Shown: one piece after another, positions 24,019 through 35,919 of the stretch
How positions within the stretch are numbered: position 1 is the first letter of the stretch
How the letters are laid out: every line of letters begins with the position of its first letter
From: Toxorhynchites rutilus septentrionalis
Lineage: Eukaryota; Arthropoda; Insecta; Diptera; Culicidae
Length of the DNA stretch: 64,000 nucleotides
Assembly (NCBI RefSeq): GCF_029784135.1
Contig: NC_073746.1
Location: forward strand, 36,809,378-36,873,377
Reading direction: 5' to 3'
Made by a program: the position numbers and the translations under genes
Notes under the pieces: generated by a model
What the model was told of the DNA's origin: nothing
The model's database searches: none
Seen by the model: only the letters and a program-made list of their open reading frames with translations

Positions 24019-24782
24019 GTGAGTACATTTGTACATTTGCATTCACGTTCAATGAAAAGGAGGTGCAATTCAAAAAACTGCACAGAGGTTGTATGTTCAA
24101 CATCATGTTGACTACTCGAAAAATCTCAGTTTACGTATTTTCTAATTATAATTTCTGAAAATAAATTTACACAACAAAATGCTTGTCCTCCGATGATCTT
24201 CATTGTCATTGCAGGATACAATACTGTCTCCGTGAACCTGTGGTGTAGGATAGCAGGGGGTAAAATGCCCACCTTAAGCAAATAAGGCTCAAACGTGTAT
24301 TTTTACTACATTATTCATTGTTTTTTCACATCAAAAACGTAACCACGTCTGTTTCCTTTGTAGTTATGTGTACTAAAAAAATTACGAATAGGGAAAACAA
24401 ATAAAAATGATGAAAATTCTACAAGATTATATAGTATGCATTTCTAAAACAGACGGGGTAAGATGATCTATATGGTGTCCAAAACGCACCACAACAACGG
24501 ATCGAAATGTCAAACGACTTCGAAGCATATCTTTTGGTTAAATCTTTATTCGCTGTACATACCCAGCTTCGGATAAGTTTCTCAACTGCTACACCCAAAC
24601 TAGCGTTGGTAGAAAACATGTCATCTTCACATGTCAAAAGATGCCATTTCCTGTGCATGAGAGTCAAATGCGCAAATAATGAGCTATTTAAAAAGCTTAA
24701 AAATGGTTTGTATGTATGCGATCAGACATCTCTTTCTGTTTTCTTTTCTCTTTTCATTTGAGATTGTGCAAAAAAAAAAAGT

Positions 24783-24885
24783 CCATACGACGTCAATGGG
24801 GATCGGACCAAGGCCGGCTGGAATGCAAAGTTACTTTACACGACCACGCTATCCATATAGCTGTCAGCGCTATTATAAAGGAGCG
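24783..24885 (-). mobile_element. tRNA-derived SINE fragment (minus strand)
   Basis: On the minus strand TATGGATAGCGTGG resembles box A and TTGGTCCGATCCC box B. The CCAGCCGGCCTTGG block between them also occurs in the plus-strand SINE-like sequence at 35825-35905, so both belong to one family. Confidence 0.55.
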
Positions 24886-25473
24886 TGATAATATTACACC
24901 TCATCATAAAATGAAGTTGGAAGATGTTTTCTAAGACGATAAAGAAGAACATGAACGAGAATATATCTTTCTCTGTCTGGGCCGTGTTTTCGGCAAACTA
25001 TACGAAAAGCTTTCATATGCTTTCATTTAAATGTGTCTCCTGTTCCGCTCCCTCATATCGATTCTAGCATATATATTATACAAATGATATACATGTATTG
25101 GGGAGTAGAACATTTTATGTTATCTTTCAGCTCATTTAATGTAATAAATCGGGATGCCAGAACATGTGCTGAAAATTAACTTTGGGTGTAGGAACGTCAG
25201 GTGCTCTCGTATTCTCGAGCCTTTTTTGTTGTCGAACCAGAGACTCCGATAACACTCACAGTGAACTAGCTCTTCGTAGTGGAGCGATTTGGCCCATCAT
25301 GACTTGATTGAGAAAATCGCATTGCAAATATGAATTGAACTTTTAACATTTGTTGATTCAAACTCATTCGAGAGCTTTAGTAATATTTGAGAATGTATGG
25401 AAGTTTCCATAATCTAAATTAGTCTTATAATGCTTCAAAAGTCTTATGGTAGAAGCGGCTGAAGTTGCATTAA

Positions 25474-27314
25474 CACTAGAACTACCGACGTTTGATGTAT
25501 ACCTAGTTTTACCGCACCCGTCAAATTGACGGATTTCTGATAAGAGCTTTTGTTGTATTTTTTGACTTAGTTTATGTTAACAAAAAGATGTGATTTGACA
25601 AAAACAACATCTAATATAATACTTTGTGTGTTTATAATAAAAAAAAATAAACAAAAACGGTTTATATTTACATTTATTTGTCTACAAAAACATGTTATTC
25701 TGGATGAACACTTGCCACAAGCGTGTTTGTTGCATGTATTGCAAGTATAAATCACTCTGTTTTTGTTGCACAATTGTATTTGGCAAGATTTTCGTTCTTG
25801 AGGTCTTATAGCTAAGTTTTCTGTAGTACAATACATTGCTTTGTTTGGTTGTTTTTTGGAGGAAGCTTGTTCTCTGCGGCACTTATATTCATTGGAAAGT
25901 TCTTCTGCCAATTGAAACAAGAATTAGTTCCTGGTTATGTTCCCATCAGAAGTCTCTTTGTATAAAATCCAAGTCCTGCCAAGTCCAAAATATTGTAGAA
26001 CACTTACAATGGCCATCTACGAGACCCTGCTTTTACACTATATTAGCGTGCCATCTGGTCGACTGCATCTACTCCAAACTTGATATGATTGTAAAACGAT
26101 ACAATTTCAGGTATTTGTTTTTTGCGAGGTTAACTTTTATAAATTGTCAGAATAATATTATCTGATTTGTAGAGTTTTGTAGAGTAAAGAGCCATGTTAT
26201 CTTTCACTACTTTAGCTGTTCCAGGCAATTCTATTCTATTTGATCACACAGTTCCAACAAGACTTGTTTTTTTGGCACGTGGTTTTTTGCGAGTTCCATA
26301 TTTGTAAAAAAAATTATCTGTGGTGATACTTCTTCCACAGTTCACACAATTGCTTGGTAGATTCAATACTACAAATTCGCTCAATGGTACCCCTGATGGT
26401 CTAAGTTCATCTTTACTCAAGTAGGGGAAGCCATTTATAAGGTATTAACTCTTCACGTCTACCAAAATTTGATTCCGAAGTTGTTCGATTTATTTGGCAT
26501 ATACTGCAGAAATCTGCATCTTTCCTTTGTAGGAAACAGTTGCTCGTCTATTGTTTTATTTTGATCAGGTTCGTAACAAGCTTGGCTGTTCTCAATGAAT
26601 GATTTGCACGTTTCAGAAACTAATCCAAATTTATCAGTTTGTAATCGAGCATTCCGTTCGCTTTTTTTGTCGAAACGAATGAATCTCATGATTTCTGAAA
26701 ATCGATTTCTGCACATCGTTTCGTGAAAAAAAGAAGATCCTCATTTTTTGGACACAAAAATACACGTTATAACAATGGAATAAAATTATCATTTTTTAAT
26801 CTCTTGGTTTTGCAAACTCAAATAGAAAAGAGTCTGTCTTTTACTCTCAGTTAGACTCCTATTCAATATCGTCCTGTGGACAAGCCTCATTTATTCTTTC
26901 ATAACAGTGTTGTTATCATAGAGTGATCATACTTTCTCTATTGTTTACAGTCTAAATTTCCTAACTACTCCGAACTTCAAACATATCGGAGAACTATTGT
27001 GCGTATACTGCACGAAATTGCATGTCTAATTGAATGCAAACATGTATTGATGTGAATGGTGGACATGGATAGATTGTTATAAACTTTGAAATTGCCAGAT
27101 CCGTCAATTTGACGGGTCTCGGTAGAAATAGGTATAGATGGTACTGATTATGGAAGTGAAAGCCGATAAACAGAAATTGAATATGAATAAAAAACTATCC
27201 TTACATCTCAGGAAAAGTCATCATAAAATGTTAGGAAAACACATAAAAATTATATAAAATTTGTGACCATGAAATTTGAAATCCGTCAAATTGACGGTTT
27301 CGGTAGTTCTAGTG
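25474..27314 (-). mobile_element. piggyBac-type transposon, decayed
   Basis: The ends CACTAGAACTACCGA are inverted and flanked by TTAA at 25470-25473 and 27315-27318, the piggyBac target site. Length is 1841 bp. A 15-bp palindrome, CCGTCAAATTGACGG or CCGTCAATTTGACGG, occurs near 25518, 27106 and 27284, close to the ends, and may bind transposase. The transposase on the minus strand is broken. Confidence 0.88.
25567..26716 (-). pseudogene. piggyBac transposase relic
   Basis: The segment 26459-26716 reads the family core: MCRNRFSEIMRFIRFD, then TIDEQLFPTKERCRF and PNKSNNFGIKFW. The Asp in TIDEQL corresponds to the first catalytic residue. Frames then break between about 26450 and 25920, though AVDQM (last catalytic Asp region) and RRWPL with FYNILDLAG can be read near 26050-25980. 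The segment 25567-25920 ends in the cysteine-rich C-terminal domain (KSCQIQLCNKNRVIYTCNTC and CGKC). Stops and frameshifts rule out function. Confidence 0.85.
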
Positions 27315-28065
27315 TTAAATCAGGCAGTTTTTCATACATTGCTATATTTCAAAGCAAGGTGAGGTTTTTTGTGCTAGTATATATTTAGTAGTATTTACGA
27401 TGAGAAGTTATGAGCATCGAAAAATCCTGCCAATTACTTCATTTTACATGATATTTCAAGGAGATGCGTTTTACCTCGACGGTGCGTTTTACACCCAGTT
27501 CCCCTAATGCATATCTTTTGATTCACGAGTCATCAAGTGTGTACACTATACTGCGTTTCACAACTATAGAATCACTCATTTTTTTCTGAGTTTCTAGAGA
27601 TATGTAAAAAGTCGGTTGAATTGAAGTATATAGTGTAGGATATAACAACTATCTTCATTTAAAAGACTGGCCATTTGAACTTTATTGTTGTGTTTAGGCG
27701 CGAAACATTCAAAAAACAAAAATTCCAGTGTTTCATAACTATAGAACCAGATGAAAATACTCTCACTCCTATACAAAATAAACGTAAATTTCACATGAAT
27801 TTCAATAAGTTTCTAATTCGTGGGTTATCTTTAATTCTCAATCAGTTGAAATAACCCATTCGGGGTGGATTCGACCATGCTGCGCCATGTTGTAGTGTGT
27901 ATCTCGTTCTACGCAGAGGATATTATTCGTTTAAGCTCTTCAATACACTCATACTGTTTGTAAACTGCATCCACTATTCATAAAATCCGGAAAGTCAAGG
28001 CGTGAATAGCGGCTCCAATTCTAGACTGTTCAGCTTGTTTCCCAGATCAAAACCCTTCCAAGAAC

Positions 28066-28745
28066 TTATGAGGAGATACAAATGAAACACAAATTTCTGC
28101 AATACTCGAGAATTAATGAAGCAAATGAAACCAAATTAGGCATATGGAGGGAGCTGCCATACAAATGAAAGACAAATTTCAGCATAACTCGAAAACTAAT
28201 CAAGGAAATGGAGCCAAATTTGGCATGCGAAGGTTTTAGAGGACACGAAACGTTTCTATGGTTAATATATACTCCTCCCTTTTCTCTTGGGGGGTGGAAG
28301 GGTTTACTGGGGGTTACCATAGAAATGAAACTCAAATTTCTGCATAACTCGAGAACTAATCAAGCGAATGGAACCAAATTTGGCATATGGAGGTTTTAGG
28401 GAGCAATAAACGTTTTATGGTGGTTTGACACTCCTCCCTCCTCTCTAAAGAGGGAAGCGGGGGTGCTGAACAACTCGAGAACTAATCAAACAAATGGAAT
28501 TACACTTAGCGTATAGAGGTTTTGGGGATCGATTAACGTTTCTATGGTAGCTCGACACTCCTGCTCCCTCTCTAAAGGGGGGCTCCCATACAAATGAAAC
28601 ATAAATTTCTACATAACTCGAGAACGAATTAAGCAAATGGGTCCAAATTTGGGATATGAGGGTTTTTGGGTACGAGAAATGTTTCTATGGTGGTATGACA
28701 CCCCTTCCCCCTCTGGGAAGGAGAGGGGGTCTCATAAAAATAATG
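28066..28745 (+). repeat. Degenerate tandem repeat, about five units
   Basis: Units share CATAACTCGAGAACTAATCAA, the ATGGAACCAAATTTGGCATAT block, GGTTTTAG, TTTCTATGGT and CTCTAAAG(A/G)GG. The ACTCGAGAA anchor recurs near 28103, 28187, 28346, 28476 and 28617, so the spacing varies from 84 to 159 bp. The unit also occurs inverted at 20150-20500. Open frames across it are by-products. Confidence 0.8.
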
Positions 28746-28764
28746 CACAATATTCCAACCAAAC

Positions 28765-29034
28765 ATGACAATTGAAAATTTTCGGAAAACTCTGAAGGAA
28801 AATGGGAAAATTCGAAAAATTCAATCCACATGTGTTCTACAATTAAATATTGACAAGCGTTGTCAGACCATTTGCGTTAACGGAATTGATCTTCCTTCGA
28901 AAGTGGAAATGGATTTTAATGTGATAAATCACACTCCTATATCGTCTTCCATCTTTGTAAATAAAAATGGATCACCGAATGTGTTGATAAGAGCAAAATT
29001 CGAAAAAGGAATTGCCCGATTTAGGGCTGTCTGA
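28765..29034 (+). other. Unassigned 89-codon open frame between tandem repeats and LINE
   Basis: It runs from an ATG at 28765 to TGA at 29032-29034 with no stop and fairly protein-like composition (TCVLQLNIDKRC, ICVNGIDLP, ISSSIFVNKNGSPNVLIRA). It is not in frame with the LINE RNase H segment that follows. I do not recognise it. It could be a captured fragment, part of an unknown transposon, or chance. Confidence 0.25.
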
Positions 29035-30529
29035 ATTTTATCATATTTTCTGTATCAAACATTTATTCCATCCATGGAATCCCAGATCATCTACGCTCCG
29101 ATTCTATTCCGCCGATATTTTCGGCAGAATATGGGAAAGTTAGATCTGATAAAATGTTCTTTACTGACGGTTCATTCATAAACGGGTCCACTGGCTTCGG
29201 CATCTTCAATGAAAATTCCAGTGCCTCTTTCAAACTCAAAGATCCTTGTTCCTTGTATGTCGCTGAACTGGGTGCGATATACTACGCACTAGGGATCATT
29301 GAAACATTGCCCATCGACCATTATTTTATTTTTTCAGACAGTCTCAGCTCAATAGAGGCAATTCGTTCAATGAAAGTTGATAAACGCTCATCTTATTTCC
29401 TAACAAGAATAAGACATCTATTGAGTGTTTTGGTCGAAAAATTATTCAAGATTACCTTAGCATGGGTTCCCTCTCATTGCTCGATTCCGGAGAATGAGAA
29501 AGCGGACTCGCTAGCTAAGGTGGGCGCTTTAGAAGGCACACTTTTTGGAAGGCAAATTGCTTATAATGAATTTTTCCACATTCCTCGTCAGTATATGCTC
29601 GTAAGTTGGCAGCGCATGTGGAGTGGTGATGAGTTCGGTCGTTGGTTACACACGATTATCCCTAAGGTCTCGACGAGTGCATGGTTCAAGGGATTGAATG
29701 TAGGTCGTGATTTCATTCGCGTGATATCTCGGCTTATGCCCAATCACTACAACCTAAACGCGCATCTCTATCGCATTGGGCTCGCAGCAAACAATCTTTG
29801 TGATTGTGGCGATGGCTACCACGACATCGAGCATGTTGTCTGGTCGTGTATCCGGTTCCATGCTGCTCGCTCTCAGCTCTCTAGAGCACTGAGAGCACAA
29901 GGCAGACAATCGGATATCCCCGTCCGGGATATCTTAGGTAGCCGGTGTCCTGATCTTCTGCTTCATCTATACCTGTTCCTCAGAAACGCCGATGTCAACG
30001 TTTAATGATGTTTCCTTCGTTGTGTCCCCGTTTCATATCCCTCCTATCCGATCGATAAACTTTTACTTAGTCGCGGCAATACATACACACACTCTTTACA
30101 GATGCACGGGCCGAAGGTTGTGCAGTCCACTGATCATTCAACAAGAGCCAAAGGTTGTACCGCTCATGACAACTCTACACGAGCTGATGTTTGCGCCGGC
30201 TAGTGACCATTCTATCCTGGATTCCTCGAGTCGAGAAGACGCACCACGCTAGAAATGGGGTACAGACTAGGGGGCGTTGCTGATTAATGGTCAGCTGCAT
30301 CCCAAAAGGAAGTATCCCGTGTCGGGCACAGGTACAGAGCATTGGAGACAGCAACATCACAATTACGAAAACACTTGTAATACTAACCTCGAGCCAACCG
30401 CGAGTAATCGGTTACATATTACTAACATAGTTATAAGGCAAACATTGTCGAAATAATGAACTTCCGGCCCCGTCAGGTTGAAGCCATATGAGCCTTAATA
30501 AAAATATATATTTTGGATAAAAAAAAAAA
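29025..30529 (+). mobile_element. 5'-truncated I-type LINE (RNase H-bearing) with poly(A) end
   Basis: The recognisable element starts in the linker before the RNase H domain. It has a readable RNase H and C-terminal region to 30005, then about 500 bp of 3' UTR and an A-run at 30519-30529. Part of it (29911-30405) is repeated inverted at 45893-46402. The 5' junction with the sequence at 28765-29034 is not resolved. Confidence 0.8.
29154..30005 (+). pseudogene. LINE ORF2 C-terminal fragment: RNase H and Cys/His motif
   Basis: The frame is open from about 29025 and contains no internal stop to 30005. RNase H motifs appear in order: FFTDGSF (first Asp), LYVAELGAIYYAL (Glu), FIFSDSLSSIEAI (Asp) and AWVPSHCSIPENEKADSLAK (His and last Asp). 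The downstream CDCGDGYHDIEHVVWSC is the CCHC-like motif that follows RNase H in I and LOA-type LINEs. Endonuclease and reverse transcriptase are missing, so this is a fragment of a polyprotein and not a working gene. Confidence 0.85.
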
Positions 30530-30634
30530 TATTCCATTTAACGGAGAAACAGGTTATTTGCAAGTGGATGAAATATCTTGCACGAGAATTGTGTCTGAAA
30601 ATAATCTGATATTATTATGTCGAGTTTGGGTAGA

Positions 30635-31512
30635 AGTAGGGGAACCGTGGGTAATACGGACAGAGGGGGCAATATGGACAGGAGGTTGATTTGTATAGTT
30701 ACATTTTGAATTTCAGATTTCTGTTAATGACCACCTTCACACCTTCTGCATGATAATCTATAATATTTAGGCCACCCTATGGCAATGAATACTGAACAAA
30801 AGTGGAAAAGGGAAACAAATGGATGGAAACAAGTGGATGTCATTTTAGCTTTTTCGATATTAAGCATTTTGAGTGGTTTAATATCAAAATTCAAGTCACT
30901 GATGGTTATATTTCGGTTTGTGAGATATCACAGAGATATCGTTTATATGTGCGGAAAAGTAAATTCATTTTGAGTAGAAAATTTAAATTATTGGAATAAT
31001 TGTACTGGTGGGGTAAAACGGACAGTTCCCAGTGGGAGTGAGATGGACTGTGAAAAGTCTGTTTTATCTATTCCTAAGGAATGTCCTGCGTCTATAAATT
31101 GAAATCAAATCGTCAAATGTGGACTGTTTAGAAGCTGCCTGTCCGTTTATACTGCCGATGGATTGGTGGTGGATTAATTCAATTTGTTGATGATGTTCCG
31201 ACCTTGGTTGAATAATATTATTCCTCTCGCGATCGATAAACCTCTACGCTTCATATATTACAAACCTGTCCATATTACACCCACTACATGTCCATTATAC
31301 CGGCATCGAAAAAAATGTTGTACTTTTCGATTTGTTTTAATTTCAGTAAAAAACATTGAAAAACACTTTTTTCTAAAATATTTGACCAACTAGGTAGAAA
31401 AACAGTATTCTGAATTGCAAGAAACTGCAACAAAGTTTTGGGAAACATGAGTTCCCAAAGATATAATTGAAGTTCTTCTTAAAATGTCCGTTTTACTACC
31501 ACCTCCCCTACT
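30635..31512. mobile_element. MITE-like unit with AGTAGGGGA ends
   Basis: AGTAGGGGAACCGTGGGTAA at the left and the inverse of AGTAGGGGAGGTGGTAGTAA at the right enclose 878 bp. Motifs of the type TAAAACGGACA recur at both ends and near 31012. No transposase is seen. No clear target duplication could be read. Confidence 0.5.
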
Positions 31513-31653
31513 GAATTTTATAGTAACAAATAATTTTAGAGGGTAGGTTAGAAGATCAATCGAACGAAAAACAAATTTAGGGTGTGACGAAGTTTGCCGG
31601 GTCAGCTAGTAATGAAATAAATGGATAGTAAGAATATTCTTTGTTTTATTTGT

Positions 31654-31869
31654 TCAGAGAGAGAAAGAGAGAGAAACAGAGAAAGTGGAGAGGGGAGAGA
31701 AGAAAGTGGAGAGGGGAGAGAGAGGGAGAGAGAGGGGATAGAGAGAAACAGAGAGAAACAGAGAGAGTGGAGAGGGGAGAGAGAGGGAGAGAGAGGGGAG
31801 AAAGAGGGAGAGAGAGGGAGAGAGAGGGGAGAAAGAGGGAGAGAGAGGGGAGAGAGAGAGATGAGAGAT

Positions 31870-31914
<45 letters not shown>

Positions 31915-31948
31915 GAGATGAGAGAGAGAGAGAGAGAGAGAGATGAGA

Positions 31949-31995
<47 letters not shown>

Positions 31996-32044
31996 AAGAG
32001 GGAGATAGAGAGAGATGAGAGATGAGAGAGAGATAGAGAGAGAG

Positions 32045-32075
<31 letters not shown>

Positions 32076-32095
32076 GAAAGAGAGAAAATGAAAAC
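31654..32095. repeat. GA-rich polypurine tract of about 440 bp
   Basis: Nearly uninterrupted purines on the plus strand: GAGA runs mixed with GGGAGAGA, GATGAGAGAT and AGAGAAAC units, implying higher-order repetition. The Ser/Leu-rich minus-strand frame (31602-32192) and Arg/Glu-rich plus-strand frames are translations of the repeat and are not genes. Confidence 0.95.
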
Positions 32096-32358
32096 AAAAA
32101 ATATTTTTATAGTTCATGTGATAGAGAGATGCATACAGATTGTGTTCATAAAAATTAGACATAAATCGGTTCAATGGAACTTCAGATATCATGTACGGCT
32201 CAAAAAACCGCGTTTGAAATTAATTGTTATGGCTGTGCTAGATTAGATACCGCATCACGAAAATGACTATGACTCGATAAATAATGGGATTTTCGAAAAT
32301 AATCTTCTTGGGTATATTCTTAAGAAAGATTTTTATTCGAATTTCTGGACTAGAATAC

Positions 32359-32437
32359 TGTCTCAAGCTTACTGAGACGAACCAGCCCAGGAGGCTGAAA
32401 GTCTCAAAAATAAAGAAAAAAAAAATGTCTCAAGCTT
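32359..32437 (+). mobile_element. 55-bp poly(A) retroposon with 12-bp target-site duplication
   Basis: TGTCTCAAGCTT at 32359-32370 is repeated exactly at 32426-32437. Between them lie ACTGAGACGAACCAGCCCAG, then GAGGCTGAAAGTCTC, AAAAATAAAG and an A-run. The same body occurs on the minus strand at 19283-19349, starting at nearly the same base. Confidence 0.88.
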
Positions 32438-32439
32438 TC

Positions 32440-35400
32440 TTTTTGTGAGTGTCTTCAAAACCCTAGAGTCTTCCTAAATAGTCTGAAATAGTGAATTAAC
32501 ATTCCCGAATTTTTCATTTCAATGCGAAGTCATTCCGGAAGCAATATGCTTGTTCAGATTGGTCATCGCATGTTGACATCACATACACACACAGTTCGAT
32601 GTAGAAATCAAATACACGTTGCATCGGCCACGGTTATGACTTGTCAAAGTCTTTCCAACGCTTGATTGTCGAGAAACGGAGTTTTTTCGAGTGTCTGCCC
32701 ATTCAACCAAATAGAAGTTAAAAAACTAAATTGGGTCTTATAAATGACTAAGGTATGATATTTTCCAAATAAATGGATTTTTGAATATATGACGTTGTAT
32801 TGCTCTCAACATTACGCTATATGAAAATTGAACTTAACAACTTAACTTAACGACGATCAGCTGAGCGTTTGTACGATCAATGCAGAACACAACGTCATAA
32901 AAACGCCGACCAATCGCTTTCGAAGTGTTTGTCTGCAAACACTCAATGCTTTTCATTGCATGCTATTATCTTTGAAATGAAAGCAAAATCTAAACCTCTG
33001 TTCAAAACAGTACCCATACACACTTTCATCGACAAACTTGTACACGGATAATGATGATTGAGTTATGAAATCGTATCACGAATCTGTGTGTTGTTTTAGA
33101 TGCTCTGCTGCTGAAGGCATCACGGCAAGTAGTGCGAGCATGCGAGCCATTTTATTATGATTGCGTGTGAAGATGTTGATTGGAAAATTGATTCGTGGAA
33201 ATGATACGAATAAGATAGATATTGAACGTGTGAACAATATCACGCAAGTTAATCCTCTAGACATTCTTCTCGCGGGTTTGTTGAATTGTTTTGATGTATT
33301 TCCAATCAATCACAATAAACTTTCATTTTCAAGATAACTGTTTCACCAACTAATCAGTAACATGTGCACTCATAAACAAATCAACCGTGCATCATGAACC
33401 TGAGTTCATGATGTGTGTGCAGCAGATGCAATAAGTCATACTCGATTAAATCTTCTAGTTGTGAAACTTCAAGATCTGAGTGCAAAACAAAGGCGTTGCA
33501 AAAGTAGGAATCAGATTCGTAACACATGCGAATAACACATGCGAATGAATCGAAACCATTGATGACGGTAATACAGGAAGCATATCTGATTTTATTGACC
33601 TATAACACATTTCATGGTCTATTTCAGCTTTATTCGCTTATTTATGGACCCACGTAGCGAATTGAGCAGCACACAATTTTCATAAATTCACTAAATCACA
33701 TTTACAACAGTGTTACTTCCTTTCACTGCTCTCTTCACGCCTGGATTCTCCGAGATCCAGCATCACTCCCAGGTGGATTTGGTTCAAAATTGCTTCCATA
33801 TTTGATTGCTTAATTTGGGCGCGAAATGCTCTGCACCAACGGCAGCAGCAGCAGTGAGAAGCAAAACAGGAAAGACTTTAGTCGGTCTCTGAGAATAAGG
33901 CTATTGTGGCGTGGGAGATGGTTCCTCGCATAGTCATCTTTCTATGTTTATTATGTTCGCGCGATGGAAACGGTTATTATGCGCGGAGCTGAGAGGCATG
34001 TGATATATCACGCGATTTTAAGGTTGGAACTGTTCATTTTTTTGAACCATTTGGTCACCTTGCACCATGTGTCTTCGACGGTAAATATAAAACACTGAGG
34101 AATTGTTGTTTACGAAACATAATTAAGCTGAATGTTATTAATTTTGGTTCATTACCGTGGTAATAATGGTAATCGTCGTTTCATCATTAAAACAAGCACC
34201 ACAAATCTCTCTAGAGTGCTACACTTTACGGTCATCGTGAACGGTCCAGCGGTGTCTCGAACGGACAGCCGGAATGTTTTGTGTACGGAAGTAAAGCCGT
34301 ATAAAGCATTCGGAAAACGAGACGCAACGGCAAAACCACTGTGTCAATGTCAGAATAAATTGCCCACCGAACAAGTGGCTCATTAGAGAGAATTTCGGTG
34401 GTCCATTACAAGCTGGCTTCCTCTATTTCTTCTATTGACGGAAATTTTTTTACGATAGAATTGTCATGGGAAATAAACATTTATATTTGATGTCGGACAA
34501 GATTGTACATGCTGGGGGAAGCACAATTAAATGGATAGGGAGGATTGCAACATGTTTTCAGTCGTGTCTGAGCATGAAACTGAAAGAGAAATTCAATCAT
34601 AAAATGTACACAAAATATATAACATCAACATACTTCACGAATTAATTAGAGGAGTAGGTCATTAATCATGTGTCGAATGTTGATCTACTGATAATTCTTC
34701 TCAACAGTTTCACAGGGCCCCACAGAGCTGTTCAACCAGACAGATAGTTAAGTGTGAAAAACAACCGAAATTATCGCCCTGGCTCAATGACCCCCGGATG
34801 GGTTGAGACGACCGCAATGGGCATAATCACCTCGAATTCGACCCTCTGATATTGGATCGAAGCCCAAAAAGGAGCGCGAGAAGCACAGATGGAAAGCATA
34901 ATTTCCGAAAGGCTACACGGAACGAAAAGAGAGCAACAAATCAAATCGATAAAAGAGCTCTAGGACTTGTGTTTTTCGGGGCGGGCATGACAAAAATGTT
35001 TTCTTGTTTTTTTTTTGTTTCTGGACATGCAATTGGTTGGTACCGCGCTGTACACATTCCAAGGTGCGCGAGCGAGGGCATATCGGCGAGACGCGGCCAG
35101 CGCATTTCGTTGGACACGCGCGGAACGAGATTCCAATTTAAGCCGCGCTCCACAGAGAGATGGCAAACAAATGGTATCAATTTTTCTTCCGAGCTGATCG
35201 ATGTGTGAAAGCTGTGGTGCGCGTTAATAACAGTTTTTATTTCGCCGAACAACATTTTCAGCCAGCAGTCACACTAATGGGCCGTAAAGAGGGTCGATCG
35301 GGTTTTTCTGCGCGAGCGTTACCGGAACATGGGAAAAACAGTCACTCGTTTCACTATCGTTGGTCTAGTTTTAGCACATAAGCTGTTATTATCAACAGAT

Positions 35401-35820
35401 AGAGAGAATGGGTTGTGCTTCTGTTCATAATTCAGTGATGCTTTTCCAATGGTTTTGATACTTAATTTACCAACCTGCTATGAATCAATAGTTCAGCAGT
35501 GCTAGGCAATCAATTCGAACATTTTTGAAGTTTCAATATTGATATATTCGAGCACATAAAATAAAAATTATATTGCGTTCTAACGATAAATATACCAAGC
35601 TTACACCCGAGAGGCGAGTTTGTGTATAATATATATCTCATAGCAATATTATGAGCAAGATAAGAGAGCGAAATAAGAGACACTTTGCAAATAGGCACGC
35701 ATTACAGGTTTCACGATGTTCACGCTTTCGCACGCTCTCGCACGCTCTCAGAACTTTCCGTGTATTATAAGTTCAATTGCATTTCATAATATGTTGTAAT
35801 ATTCTCGTGTACCGTACTAG
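32440..35820. other. Low-copy-looking DNA, no gene confirmed
   Basis: No transposon ends or recognisable proteins. Within it 34840-35380 is CpG-rich and contains short purine- and pyrimidine-rich blocks. It might be a regulatory region or an unrecognised exon of a neighbouring gene. The open frames there have no familiar domains. Confidence 0.3.
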
Positions 35821-35824
35821 TGGT

Positions 35825-35905
35825 TGTGTGGATAGCATCGTTGTCTTACAACCCAGCCGGCCTTGGGTACAATTCCAAGCTGACATTCAGTCTGAAAGAA
35901 CTAGA
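35825..35905 (+). mobile_element. tRNA-derived SINE fragment
   Basis: GTGTGGATAGCATCG resembles box A and TGGGTACAATTCCAA box B. The intervening CAGCCGGCCTTGG matches the minus-strand fragment at 24783-24885. Confidence 0.5.
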
Positions 35906-35919
35906 TGCCGACTGCTTAC

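Larger units (their letters stand above)
24252..27507. mobile_element. Possible MITE-like unit split by a piggyBac insertion
   Basis: The left end AGCAGGGGGTAAAATGCCCACC resembles the inverse of the right end (reverse complement ATTAGGGGAACTGGGTGTAAAA near 27480-27507). Both resemble the ends of the unit at 30635-31512. The piggyBac relic at 25474-27314 lies between them. No target duplication was established, so the pairing is tentative. Confidence 0.35.

Noticed and set aside
31602..32192. Ser/Leu-rich and Arg/Glu-rich open frames over the GA tract
   Set aside because: They are translations of a simple polypurine repeat and appear in several frames on both strands.
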